From Chloroflexota bacterium (GTDB lineage: Bacteria; Chloroflexota; Anaerolineae; Anaerolineales; UBA4823), in contig DAOVXM010000132.1 of assembly GCA_030636125.1 (NCBI GenBank), positions 1 through 7,172 of the forward strand: a stretch of DNA of 7,172 bases, written 5' to 3'. Under the pieces are notes generated by a model that was not told the DNA's origin, did not search any database, and saw nothing but the letters and a program-made list of their open reading frames with translations. A program made the translations under genes and the position numbers. This document shows, piece by piece, positions 1 to 6,093 of the stretch. The first letter of the stretch is position 1. Every line of letters starts with the position of its first letter.

Positions 1-1077
1 CATAGATTGGTTCAGTACCAGACCATATGCTTTGCGGTCTTCAGGGACCATAACCAGACCAGCTTGTGAAGCACTTCCTGGAGTTTTTGGCGCCGACCTG
101 CCAAGGTAAGAAATCTCACCGTCCTGAATGTCTGCCAGCCCTACCAACGCCCTGCAAACTGTCGTACGGCCACTTCCGCCTAATCCAGCCAATCCAAGCA
201 CTTCACCCTCACGCACTTGAAGATTAACCCCAAAGACCGTGCCATCTATGTCAAGATCACTCACCTTCAACAAAATATCCCCTGGTTGGTTGTCCGCCGG
301 GGGATACATATCGGTTAGCTCTCTACCGACCATTAAACGGACAAGTTCAGAGTTATTCGTTTCCGCTACATTTTTGGTGGCCATAAGCTGGCCGTCCTTG
401 AGCACGGTGACGCGATCGGCCAGCTCAAAAACCTCATTAAGACGATGTGATATATAAATAATGCCATGCCCTTCAGCCCGCAGTACACGTATAACCGAAA
501 AAAGGCGTTCCAACTCGCGGCTGGGGAGGACTGCCGATGGCTCATCCATAATAATGATATGCGCATCAGTAACCAGTGCTTTGCTGATTTCTACGATCTG
601 CTGCTCTCCTACAGTCAGGTTCTTCACTAATTCATTCGGGTTTATGCTATCTCGCGCCCCCAACCGTTCGAGTAGCTCATTAGTTTTTTTACGACGAGCC
701 CCCATATCAATCAGATTCAATCGACCTCGAGGTTGGGCACCCATAAAAATATTCTCTGCCACAGATAACTCCGGCAGGATATTGAACTCCTGGTAAACGA
801 CACTGACACCTAAATTGCGCGCCTGTTCGGGTCTCAAGCTTTGGTACTCGCCTCCCCCGACTTCGATCGTACCCATATCGGGGTAATATGCGCCTGTTAC
901 AATCTTGATGAGGGTGGATTTTCCAGCGCCGTTCTCTCCAACCAGCGCATGCACTTCACCCTCTCTAAGATCAAATGATACGTCCGCCAGGGCGTGTGTG
1001 CCGCCAAAAGTCTTATCGATGCCGCTTAATTTAAGTATCGTCCCGTTGGATTGACTTACGTCCGAGGATGCTTCCAT
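1..1077 (-). CDS. Monosaccharide-type ABC importer ATPase (RbsA/MglA-like), 3' end cut off by window
   Basis: ATP-hydrolysing subunit of a ribose/galactose-class (CUT2) ABC importer, acting on the cytoplasmic face of the membrane. The first 359 residues are visible; the family is normally about 500, so roughly 140 residues lie beyond the left edge. Domain 1 is complete: Walker A GENGAGKST at 47-55, Q-loop Gln96, a signature of the variant form LTVGEQQ at 154-160 (RbsA proteins usually have LSVGQQQ), Walker B with catalytic Glu in IIIMDEP at 174-180, and the switch His in ISHRL at 209-213. Domain 2 begins near 268 and has the degenerate P-loop typical of this family, GLGGSGRTT at 298-306, then PEDRK at 345-349. 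The ATG start at 1077 is the first available after an in-frame stop; its ribosome site is weak (AGAAG). It follows the binding-protein gene on the same strand after about 185 bases. The substrate cannot be read from this subunit. Confidence 0.95.
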   Translation of the reverse strand, partial: MEASSDVSQSNGTILKLSGIDKTFGGTHALADVSFDLREGEVHALVGENGAGKSTLIKIVTGAYYPDMGTIEVGGGEYQSLRPEQARNLGVSVVYQEFNILPELSVAENIFMGAQPRGRLNLIDMGARRKKTNELLERLGARDSINPNELVKNLTVGEQQIVEISKALVTDAHIIIMDEPSAVLPSRELERLFSVIRVLRAEGHGIIYISHRLNEVFELADRVTVLKDGQLMATKNVAETNNSELVRLMVGRELTDMYPPADNQPGDILLKVSDLDIDGTVFGVNLQVREGEVLGLAGLGGSGRTTVCRALVGLADIQDGEISYLGRSAPKTPGSASQAGLVMVPEDRKAYGLVLNQSM

Positions 1078-1206
1078 AAGGTTATCTTCTTTTTCTAACT
1101 TGAGGGAGTACCGAAAAACAGGTAAACCCGGATCGTTATATTGTTAAATCAGGTTATTTACGACCACTCGCATAAGATTATTGCTTTGTTTAACTCGTTT
1201 GAAATT

Positions 1207-1238
1207 GCGCCTGCCGGGAATTTAACTCCGGCAGGCGC
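1207..1238 (-). terminator. Intercistronic GC-rich hairpin between binding-protein and ATPase genes
   Basis: Two perfectly complementary 11-base arms, GCGCCTGCCGG at 1207-1217 and CCGGCAGGCGC at 1228-1238, flank a 10-base loop. It lies 25 bases past the stop codon of the binding-protein gene. Read on the minus strand, the stem is followed by AATTTCAAACG, so there is no good U-tract. It is therefore either a weak or partial terminator or an RNA-stabilising 3' hairpin. Such hairpins are common after binding-protein genes, where they let the binding protein be made in excess over the membrane subunits. The hairpin itself is certain as sequence; its role is inferred. Confidence 0.6.
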
Positions 1239-1262
1239 GTACATCTGGTAATACTTAGAGCA

Positions 1263-3626
1263 TTATTTTCGCTCGAAACCTCCGTCGATATAGTATTGCA
1301 GATCGACTGTCATCGGGGGGATAAAGTCATCGTTCAGCTCGGGAACGTACCAGATCAAACCATCTGCTTCGGTATAAGGATCGGCGCCGTCCATCAATGT
1401 GCGCAGGCTGATGAACTTCGTGATACCTTCTTTACCCTCCAGGATATCAACCGCTGTCTGCAGACAGTGCTTGGACATGGAAGGTGGATCTGGCGAACCA
1501 ACGAATTCGTATCCGTATTCCTCGGCTAAGCGCAGGAAGCCGTTGGGGACGTTTACCATGGCAAATTTGGGGGGCTCCAACCCGGCATCTTCAAATGCCA
1601 GAGCCGCACCGAGCGCCATCTCGCCGCCGCCAGCCCACACGCCGGCAATATCCGGGTTGGCTGCCATCAAGGCTTCCATCTTCTGCTTGGCGGTGGCGAT
1701 GTTCCATTGTGCGTACTCTTCGGCAATGATCTCGATATCCGGATAATTGGCCAAGGCATCCAAGGCTGCCTGGCGCCAGGTCTCGGTTGAGTCAACTCCG
1801 GCGATGCCGTTGAAGAATACAACCTTACCTTGCCCGTCAATCAATTGGGCCAGACCATCACCAGAGCGGTAGGCGACTTCGTAGAAGTCGATATCAACTC
1901 GCGAGGTGAATTCATCACTCTCGATGCCGTTGGCGCACAACACTACCGGGATACCAGCGTTCACGGCGCGCTCGATCACCGCAACCGAAGCTGCCCGTCC
2001 CAGCGGTTCAACCACGATCGCATCCGGGCTTTGCTCGATGAAATTCTCGATATCGCTGATTTGCTGGTTTGCATCATTGGTGATGGCTGTTATCAGAGGC
2101 TTCGACAGCACGCCTTCTGCCAGCAGCTCTTCTCCATACGCCAAAATGGACACATTATAGGTATTGCCCCATCCATTGCTGGTGTCCTGCTGTGATACCG
2201 CGATAACATACGGGCCATCTTTTGCAAACACCGAAGTATCCACTGCTGTCTCTGCATCGGCCAACAGCGCCCTGGAGTAGTCCGAATCTAGCGCTGGATC
2301 ATCAGGCGTTTCGATTTCGGTGTACTCAATCCCCTCGCGCTCATCCCAGCCTGGGACTGGCCACAGGGCCTCTGCTGCTGCCAGGTCATCAGGCCAAACT
2401 GCAACCTGTTGGCCGGTCTGCCACTGTCCGATGACCGTGGCGGCCTGCTCTAAGCGGCCATTCTCGTCAAATGAGGCCTCAGGCCACTGGAATCCCCACA
2501 CACCGTCTTTAAACGTGGTGGTGCGTAACGTTTCTGCAATCACCTTGGGATCGACTGAGCACGCCTCTTCCAATGCATCAGCTAGCAGCCAGGTGGAGGC
2601 GTAGGTCGTGTTGTAAGTGCCGCCCAACTCCTGGCCGGTATATTCCTTGAAATCGGCTTTGAAACCTTCGTCGACAGGCAGCTGGCTAACGGGCGCGAAG
2701 TCCATCGTGAAGATGATGCCTTCCGCATTCTCTTCGCCCACTTCGTTCAGGAAGAAGGTAGTGGCGAAGCCAGAGCCAAGCGTGATGATGCCGTACTTCG
2801 GCCAGTAACCCTGCTCTTTGGTTTGCTTGACGAAAGTTGAGGTCTCAGCATTACCGAGGGCGAACCAGACATCCGGGTCGAGTTGCTTGACACGCAAAAT
2901 GGTGTCGGTGAAGTCGTTGGTGTTGGCATCATAGGTGAAGTTACCGAGCAGTTCCATGCCCTCTTCCTCGATACCATGCAGCCAGGTCTCCTCGACCTCG
3001 GCTCCAAAGGTGATATTGGGAACTGTGATTACCCCCGTCTGGGCGCCGTTATCAACAGCCCAGGCGACATCGTTAGCACCCCATTCCTGTAGTGTGGACA
3101 CGGTCTGGAAGACGTATTTCAGCCCACGACTGGTGATCGTCCCGTCCAAAGCGTTGGGGACGATATAGGGAACCTCGAACTTCTCAGAAATCTCGGTAGC
3201 AGGTAACGTAGTGCCGCTCAATGCGGACCCCATGACTACAACCACACCTTCCTGAGTGATCAGGCGCTCCATTTCGGAGTTGCCTTTCTCGGCACTGCTC
3301 TGCGTGTCACCTGTGACCAGTTCGAGCTTAGCGCCGCCCAGGCAAGCGATCCCACCCGCTGCGTTGATCTCATCGATCGCCATCTGGTGGGATTTGACAT
3401 ACGGGTCTCCAGCCCAGCCCGCATCGGGCCCGGTTACCGGGTACAAGGCGCCCACTTTTATGACATCTACTGCCTCCGCAGGTTCCTCGGGTTGGGCAGG
3501 CTCCTCAACTTCTGGCTCCGGAGGTGGTGCCTCTGTCGGCTCCGGTTGCGACACACATGCAGACAATACGAGTGCCAGGATGAATGTGAATGCTAAAATC
3601 GTCGATAAAATTCTTGCTTTCTTCAT
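1263..3626 (-). CDS. Tandem substrate-binding lipoprotein: LivJ-type domain fused to RbsB-type domain
   Basis: Predicted extracytoplasmic ligand-binding lipoprotein of 787 residues, about twice the usual 350-430. Residues 1-24 are a lipoprotein signal peptide: MKKAR, a hydrophobic core, then lipobox LSAC with Cys24. A Pro/Glu-rich tether runs to about 55. Domain 1 (about 56-422) is a branched-chain-amino-acid/amide-type binding domain, starting IKVGALYPVTGP, with AIDEINAAGGI at 83-93 and GSALSGTTLP at 133-142. A linker of about 50 residues follows. Domain 2 (472 to the end) is a ribose/galactose-type domain, starting PYVIAVSQ, with DAIVVEP and GGEMALGAALAFEDAG. The frame is open throughout and the linker has no lipobox, so this is a true fusion, not two genes. 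Start 3626 is preferred because AGGAG lies 6 bases upstream and it gives a normal signal peptide. An in-frame upstream start (ATG 3701 or GTG 3704) would add 25-26 residues. The neighbouring ATPase is of the ribose class, matching domain 2. Ligands are unknown. Confidence 0.92.
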   Translation of the reverse strand: MKKARILSTILAFTFILALVLSACVSQPEPTEAPPPEPEVEEPAQPEEPAEAVDVIKVGALYPVTGPDAGWAGDPYVKSHQMAIDEINAAGGIACLGGAKLELVTGDTQSSAEKGNSEMERLITQEGVVVVMGSALSGTTLPATEISEKFEVPYIVPNALDGTITSRGLKYVFQTVSTLQEWGANDVAWAVDNGAQTGVITVPNITFGAEVEETWLHGIEEEGMELLGNFTYDANTNDFTDTILRVKQLDPDVWFALGNAETSTFVKQTKEQGYWPKYGIITLGSGFATTFFLNEVGEENAEGIIFTMDFAPVSQLPVDEGFKADFKEYTGQELGGTYNTTYASTWLLADALEEACSVDPKVIAETLRTTTFKDGVWGFQWPEASFDENGRLEQAATVIGQWQTGQQVAVWPDDLAAAEALWPVPGWDEREGIEYTEIETPDDPALDSDYSRALLADAETAVDTSVFAKDGPYVIAVSQQDTSNGWGNTYNVSILAYGEELLAEGVLSKPLITAITNDANQQISDIENFIEQSPDAIVVEPLGRAASVAVIERAVNAGIPVVLCANGIESDEFTSRVDIDFYEVAYRSGDGLAQLIDGQGKVVFFNGIAGVDSTETWRQAALDALANYPDIEIIAEEYAQWNIATAKQKMEALMAANPDIAGVWAGGGEMALGAALAFEDAGLEPPKFAMVNVPNGFLRLAEEYGYEFVGSPDPPSMSKHCLQTAVDILEGKEGITKFISLRTLMDGADPYTEADGLIWYVPELNDDFIPPMTVDLQYYIDGGFERK

Positions 3627-3632
3627 TTTTTT

Positions 3633-3638
3633 CTCCTC
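3633..3638 (-). promoter_or_regulatory. Ribosome binding site that decides the lipoprotein start
   Basis: On the minus strand the sequence TAGAGGAG is followed by six A residues and then the ATG at 3626. This near-ideal AGGAG with 6-base spacing sits directly before the codon that begins a canonical lipoprotein signal peptide. It is the main reason for choosing 3626 over the upstream in-frame starts. Confidence 0.75.
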
Positions 3639-3699
3639 TAAATTGGAATCAAAAGAATGGACGTCATTTGCTTTACTCGATATTATTGTTTGATTTCCC

Positions 3700-3711
3700 A
3701 TCACCTCCTTA
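3700..3711 (-). promoter_or_regulatory. 12-nt perfect complement to the 16S rRNA tail upstream of the lipoprotein gene
   Basis: The minus strand reads TAAGGAGGTGAT, complementary over 12 bases to the usual bacterial 16S 3' end (ATCACCTCCTTA). It overlaps two in-frame starts, GTG at 3704 and ATG at 3701, but leaves only about 2 bases between GGAGG and the ATG, too few for ordinary initiation. No start codon in any frame stands 5-9 bases downstream. It may load ribosomes for the real start 75 bases further on, drive a minor longer form, or be fortuitous. Confidence 0.5.
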
Positions 3712-3733
3712 AACGCACACGCTTCTGAATCGG

Positions 3734-3777
3734 CTATCGCTTACCCCGTATTATTCTTTCCTGAAGGTAAGCGATAG
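3734..3777. repeat. 12-bp perfect inverted repeat in the leader of the lipoprotein gene
   Basis: CTATCGCTTACC at 3734-3745 and GGTAAGCGATAG at 3766-3777 are exact reverse complements separated by 20 bases. The arm centres are 32 bp apart, close to three helical turns, which suits an operator bound on one DNA face. As RNA it would form a 12-bp stem with a 20-base AT-rich loop. It ends just downstream of a candidate minus-strand promoter, so it could be either an operator at +1 or a 5'-terminal mRNA stem. No poly-T follows on either strand, so it is unlikely to be an intrinsic terminator. Confidence 0.7.
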
Positions 3778-3785
3778 TTTCATCA

Positions 3786-3815
3786 AGAATACAAGATTGA
3801 AATACTCCGTGTCAT
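3786..3815 (-). promoter_or_regulatory. Candidate sigma-70-like promoter for the lipoprotein gene
   Basis: On the minus strand ATGACA (5 of 6 to TTGACA, at 3815-3810) is followed after 18 bases by TATTCT (4 of 6 to TATAAT, at 3791-3786). Initiation would fall near 3779, right before the inverted repeat at 3734-3777. The match is moderate, and promoter consensus in this lineage is not known to me. Confidence 0.3.
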
Positions 3816-3845
3816 TGAGGCCCGTATAAACACACGACTTTGTTA

Positions 3846-3851
3846 AATCTA
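3846..3851 (-). promoter_or_regulatory. Candidate activator-dependent -10 element facing the transporter genes
   Basis: TAGATT on the minus strand (4 of 6 to TATAAT) starts exactly 10 bases after the last 7-bp repeat of the array at 3862-3901. In E. coli Pho promoters the Pho box stands 10 bp upstream of the -10 and replaces the -35, so the geometry fits activation of the lipoprotein gene by an OmpR/PhoB-type regulator. The -10 match alone is weak. Confidence 0.35.
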
Positions 3852-3861
3852 GCACAAACCC

Positions 3862-3901
3862 GATAAGGAACGCATAAGGGAAGCATAAAGAAAGTGTAAA
3901 G
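3862..3901. promoter_or_regulatory. Four 7-bp direct repeats at 11-bp period (PhoB/OmpR-type box)
   Basis: Plus strand units are GATAAGG (3862-3868), CATAAGG (3873-3879), CATAAAG (3884-3890) and TGTAAAG (3895-3901), each separated by 4 bases (AACG, GAAG, AAAG). On the minus strand the core reads CYTTATG or CTTTACA. Winged-helix response regulators of the OmpR/PhoB family bind head-to-tail 7-bp repeats with 4-bp spacers, so four units would suit two dimers. The array lies in the divergent region between the importer genes and an operon that encodes such a regulator (6094-6816). That this regulator binds here is inference. Confidence 0.6.
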
Positions 3902-3908
3902 ATGAAAT

Positions 3909-3914
3909 TACAAT
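3909..3914 (+). promoter_or_regulatory. Candidate -10 element for the regulatory operon
   Basis: TACAAT matches TATAAT at 5 of 6 and begins 7 bases after the last direct repeat (ends 3901). No convincing -35 stands 17 bases upstream, since that place is occupied by the repeats, which suggests activator-dependent or autoregulated initiation. The leader would be about 140 bases. A second AT-rich hexamer, TAAAAT at 3997-4002, is an alternative, also without a -35; a 10-bp palindrome CCGAGCTCGG at 3978-3987 sits just upstream of it. Confidence 0.3.
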
Positions 3915-4064
3915 TTTAAGGCACTTTGAAATTAACCGCGGTGATTTGTTTACTAGGGATGTTTTTAAAAAGATCCGCCGAGCTCGGTTCTTAGGGTAAA
4001 ATGAAACACGATTCAGGTTTTATCTAACTTTTCCTACCTTTATCATTCCCCAGGAGATCGTGTT

Positions 4065-5042
4065 ATGGGTGATGCCGTAGTCATCTTAGTAAATGGTGAA
4101 GTGCTGGCCGATTGGCATGGCGCCACTATTCCGGATCAACGCCAGAATTCACAAATATTGGCAGAAGGACTTTTGCCGATCCTGTCCAGTGATCTGCAAG
4201 TTACAATCCTCCACGGAAACAAACCTCAGGTCGGCTTCGTATTATTACGATCTGAGATCGCCAGTCATGCTCTGCATTCCATACCTCTAGACGTTTGTGG
4301 CGCGGACACAGAGGGAGCTACCGGATATATGCTAAGCCAGGCGTTTCAAAATGCCCTGCAACGTAAAGGGTATAGGCGTAATGTGATCAGCGTGGTAACA
4401 CAGACTTTGGTAGACAGCGATCACAAATTGTTCCATGAACCAGTCAAGTCCATCGGACCGTGGTTCAATCGTGAAAAAGCAAACAGATACCAGGAAATAT
4501 ACAATTGGACCATGGTTGAGGAGCAAGGCCGTGGTTACCGACGCCTGGTACCATCCCCGCCTGCTATCGAAATTCTTGAAATCGAAGCTATTCGCGAACT
4601 CAACCAAATGGGCTTTATTGTCATTGCGGCTGGAGGTGGCGGCATACCTGTCATACGTAATACACAAGGCGACCTGGTGGGAATCGAGGCGGTGGTTGAG
4701 ACTGAAGGTGTGGCTAGCCTGATTGCTAAGGAATTAAATGCCAAGCTCCTGCTCATGATCATTGAGAGTGACATCAAATTCATCCGCTCACGGTTGATGT
4801 TAAACAAAGCCACACATCTCTCTCTGGACGAGTTGAATGATCTACTGGTAGGGGATAAGTTAGAGTCGAACTCGGTGCGGCGCAAGCTTAAAGCCGGCAA
4901 GGACTTTTTGGATTCTAGCGGTGAGCAAGTGATTATCACAACCCTACAATACTTACCAGCTACTCTGGATAAGCGCAGCGGGCTGATCATAGGTCAGCCT
5001 GAGTCATCCATCGAATTTTACAGTGTTGATGAAGTGAAATAA
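4065..5042 (+). CDS. Carbamate-kinase-like protein (ArcC family) with altered active site
   Basis: Amino-acid-kinase-fold protein of 325 residues, close to the usual carbamate kinase length of about 310. Family motifs kept: HGNxPQVG at 50-57, PLDVCGADTEG at 74-84, GYML at 87-90, the subdomain motif KSIGPWF with Lys128, GYRRLVPSP at 157-165, EIEAIREL at 172-179 and AAGGGGIPV at 188-196. Motifs lost: the N-terminal phosphate loop ALGGNAL reads ILVNGEV at 7-13, HGNGPQ has Lys53 for Gly, the catalytic-lysine motif DKD reads ETE at 212-214 (Thr213 for Lys), TDVD reads IESD at 233-236, and GSMGPK reads NSVRRK at 269-274, keeping only the Lys. It probably does not make ATP from carbamoyl phosphate; a ligand-binding or regulatory role is inferred. 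AGGAG lies 8 bases before the ATG. It is the first gene of a probable operon, 48 bases before the next, divergent from the importer genes. Confidence 0.85.
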   Translation: MGDAVVILVNGEVLADWHGATIPDQRQNSQILAEGLLPILSSDLQVTILHGNKPQVGFVLLRSEIASHALHSIPLDVCGADTEGATGYMLSQAFQNALQRKGYRRNVISVVTQTLVDSDHKLFHEPVKSIGPWFNREKANRYQEIYNWTMVEEQGRGYRRLVPSPPAIEILEIEAIRELNQMGFIVIAAGGGGIPVIRNTQGDLVGIEAVVETEGVASLIAKELNAKLLLMIIESDIKFIRSRLMLNKATHLSLDELNDLLVGDKLESNSVRRKLKAGKDFLDSSGEQVIITTLQYLPATLDKRSGLIIGQPESSIEFYSVDEVK

Positions 5043-5090
5043 AAACAGCCGACTCATCCAATAATATTTGAATTTGTTCTAGGAGTTTAG

Positions 5091-5903
5091 ATGGCGCCTT
5101 TAAATATTGAAAGCGAAAGTTCAAACAATAACTTGGAGACCCTCTTAAATGAAAACAGGGATTTGCGCAGGCAACTGGCTGAATTGAACGCCCGTAACCA
5201 AACCTTGCAAACCCTGCTTGTAGAAATAGGCCGCAAGTGTCAAATCTCATCCGCTTCGATCAAAGCGGCTGTGTCGAGCATGCTGGCGCTGGATTTCTTT
5301 TGGGACGAATCCACCCAACATGAGTTTCTTGAAACGATAGATAATAGTGTAGATCAGATTTCAAGCCTTATCAGGCTGGTAACCCTGGCTTTTCGCTCCG
5401 AAATTGGGGAGCTAGAGCTCATACTTGAACCGCATTCGCTCCCGGAAATCCTCACCGCAGTATCAGACGAGGTGTCCTCCTTAATCTCGAATTTGGAAGT
5501 TGAGGCTCGTCCCCCAGAGGACGAAAAACCTGTGCTTGTTGATTACGAGTACTTAAGAGTCGCCCTGAAGTTATTATTCGAAGGTATCTTTCAGGTTAAG
5601 AAAAGTTCCGAGGTCCTGCGCGTTCGCTCGATCGAATCCGACACTTCCTGGAATCTTTACATCGAAGACATCGATGAAACCGTAGTTAACCATGTTAACA
5701 ATATTATCGATTGTGTTGAAGACTCTCTGGCTCAAGAAGATGGCTTACTGCCAGAGAGCGTACTGAAAATATTTGTCGCCCACCAATTATTTCGCTTGCA
5801 AGACATCCAGATAATACCTCTGCAAGGTCATGATGGAAAGGGTGGCATCCAAATCGTGCTGCCGTTCTATATAAAACCGGATACTAAAAAACCTGCACCT
5901 TAG
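5091..5903 (+). CDS. Degenerate histidine-kinase-like protein (KdpD-like core, no phospho-His)
   Basis: Soluble protein of 270 residues without signal peptide or membrane segment. Residues 13-47 form a leucine-rich coiled coil. Residues about 44-125 follow the dimerisation domain of KdpD-like kinases: SIKAAVSSML at 56-65, W71, EFLETIDNSVDQISSLI at 78-94, then GELELILEP. The H-box HELRTPLASIK aligns with RKCQISSASIK at 48-58, so the phospho-accepting His is Arg48 and the proline is Ser53. The rest resembles an ATPase domain, with DYEYLRVALKLLFEG at 151-165 for the N-box, but both asparagines are replaced (Leu161, Gly165). The G1 motif DxGxG reads DIDET at 193-197, and the end keeps only GGIQIVLPF. 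It should neither bind ATP in the usual way nor autophosphorylate. AGGAG sits 5 bases before the ATG. Its place before a response regulator suggests it acts as a partner or scaffold; this is inference. Confidence 0.85.
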   Translation: MAPLNIESESSNNNLETLLNENRDLRRQLAELNARNQTLQTLLVEIGRKCQISSASIKAAVSSMLALDFFWDESTQHEFLETIDNSVDQISSLIRLVTLAFRSEIGELELILEPHSLPEILTAVSDEVSSLISNLEVEARPPEDEKPVLVDYEYLRVALKLLFEGIFQVKKSSEVLRVRSIESDTSWNLYIEDIDETVVNHVNNIIDCVEDSLAQEDGLLPESVLKIFVAHQLFRLQDIQIIPLQGHDGKGGIQIVLPFYIKPDTKKPAP

Positions 5904-5927
5904 CCGAAGACCTGCCTGCATACAGTT

Positions 5928-5986
5928 GTTTTGTGATTGGCAGTAAATATTTAGAAATAAAACCGATCACAAAACCACCAATCACA
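5928..5986. repeat. Inverted repeat with an extra half-site upstream of the response regulator gene
   Basis: GTTTTGTGATTGG at 5928-5940 pairs with CCGATCACAAAAC at 5963-5975, 12 of 13 bases plus one G-U pair in RNA, across a 22-base AT-rich loop. A third element, CCAATCACA at 5978-5986, is an exact complement of the inner TGTGATTGG, so two mutually exclusive pairings are possible. No T-run follows, so it is not a standard terminator. It could be an operator, an RNA switch, or a processing signal between the two genes. The rest of the 190-base gap (5904-6093) shows no gene. Confidence 0.5.
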
Positions 5987-6093
5987 TGCAATCCGGAGGT
6001 TGCAGCAATCAGCTGATGAAGGCTTCGGGTGATTTCAAATTACTTTCCGCCGATTGCATATATGGATATGAAACATATCTTTTTCAGGACCCT

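Noticed and set aside
3256..3693. Open frame of 145 codons on the plus strand opposite the lipoprotein's N-terminal part.
   Set aside because: It is the low-complexity mirror of the signal peptide and Pro/Glu linker codons (Ser/Gly/Ala rich) with no domain signature.
3700..3711. Plus-strand ATCACCTCCTTA looks like the 3' end of a 16S rRNA gene.
   Set aside because: The sequence upstream on the plus strand (TGATTTCCC and beyond) has no 16S helix 45 sequence and is part of a leader and coding region. Only the 12-base tail matches, best read as an SD-like element on the minus strand.
3862..3901. CRISPR or minisatellite reading of the short repeats.
   Set aside because: The period is 11 bp with 4-bp spacers and degenerate units, far too short for CRISPR; the position between divergent genes favours a regulator site.
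4535..4990. Open frame of 151 codons on the minus strand inside the carbamate-kinase-like gene.
   Set aside because: It lies antisense to a gene with clear family motifs, is very rich in Ser and Arg, and has no recognisable domain; it is a shadow frame.
5932..5972. CRP-type site from TGTGA and TCACA.
   Set aside because: CRP half-sites are separated by 6 bases; here about 31 bases separate them, so the geometry does not fit.
5986..6093. Longer start for the response regulator at ATG 5986.
   Set aside because: It adds 36 residues with no receiver homology, has no ribosome site, and its start overlaps the inverted repeat. Start 6094 gives the normal family length.
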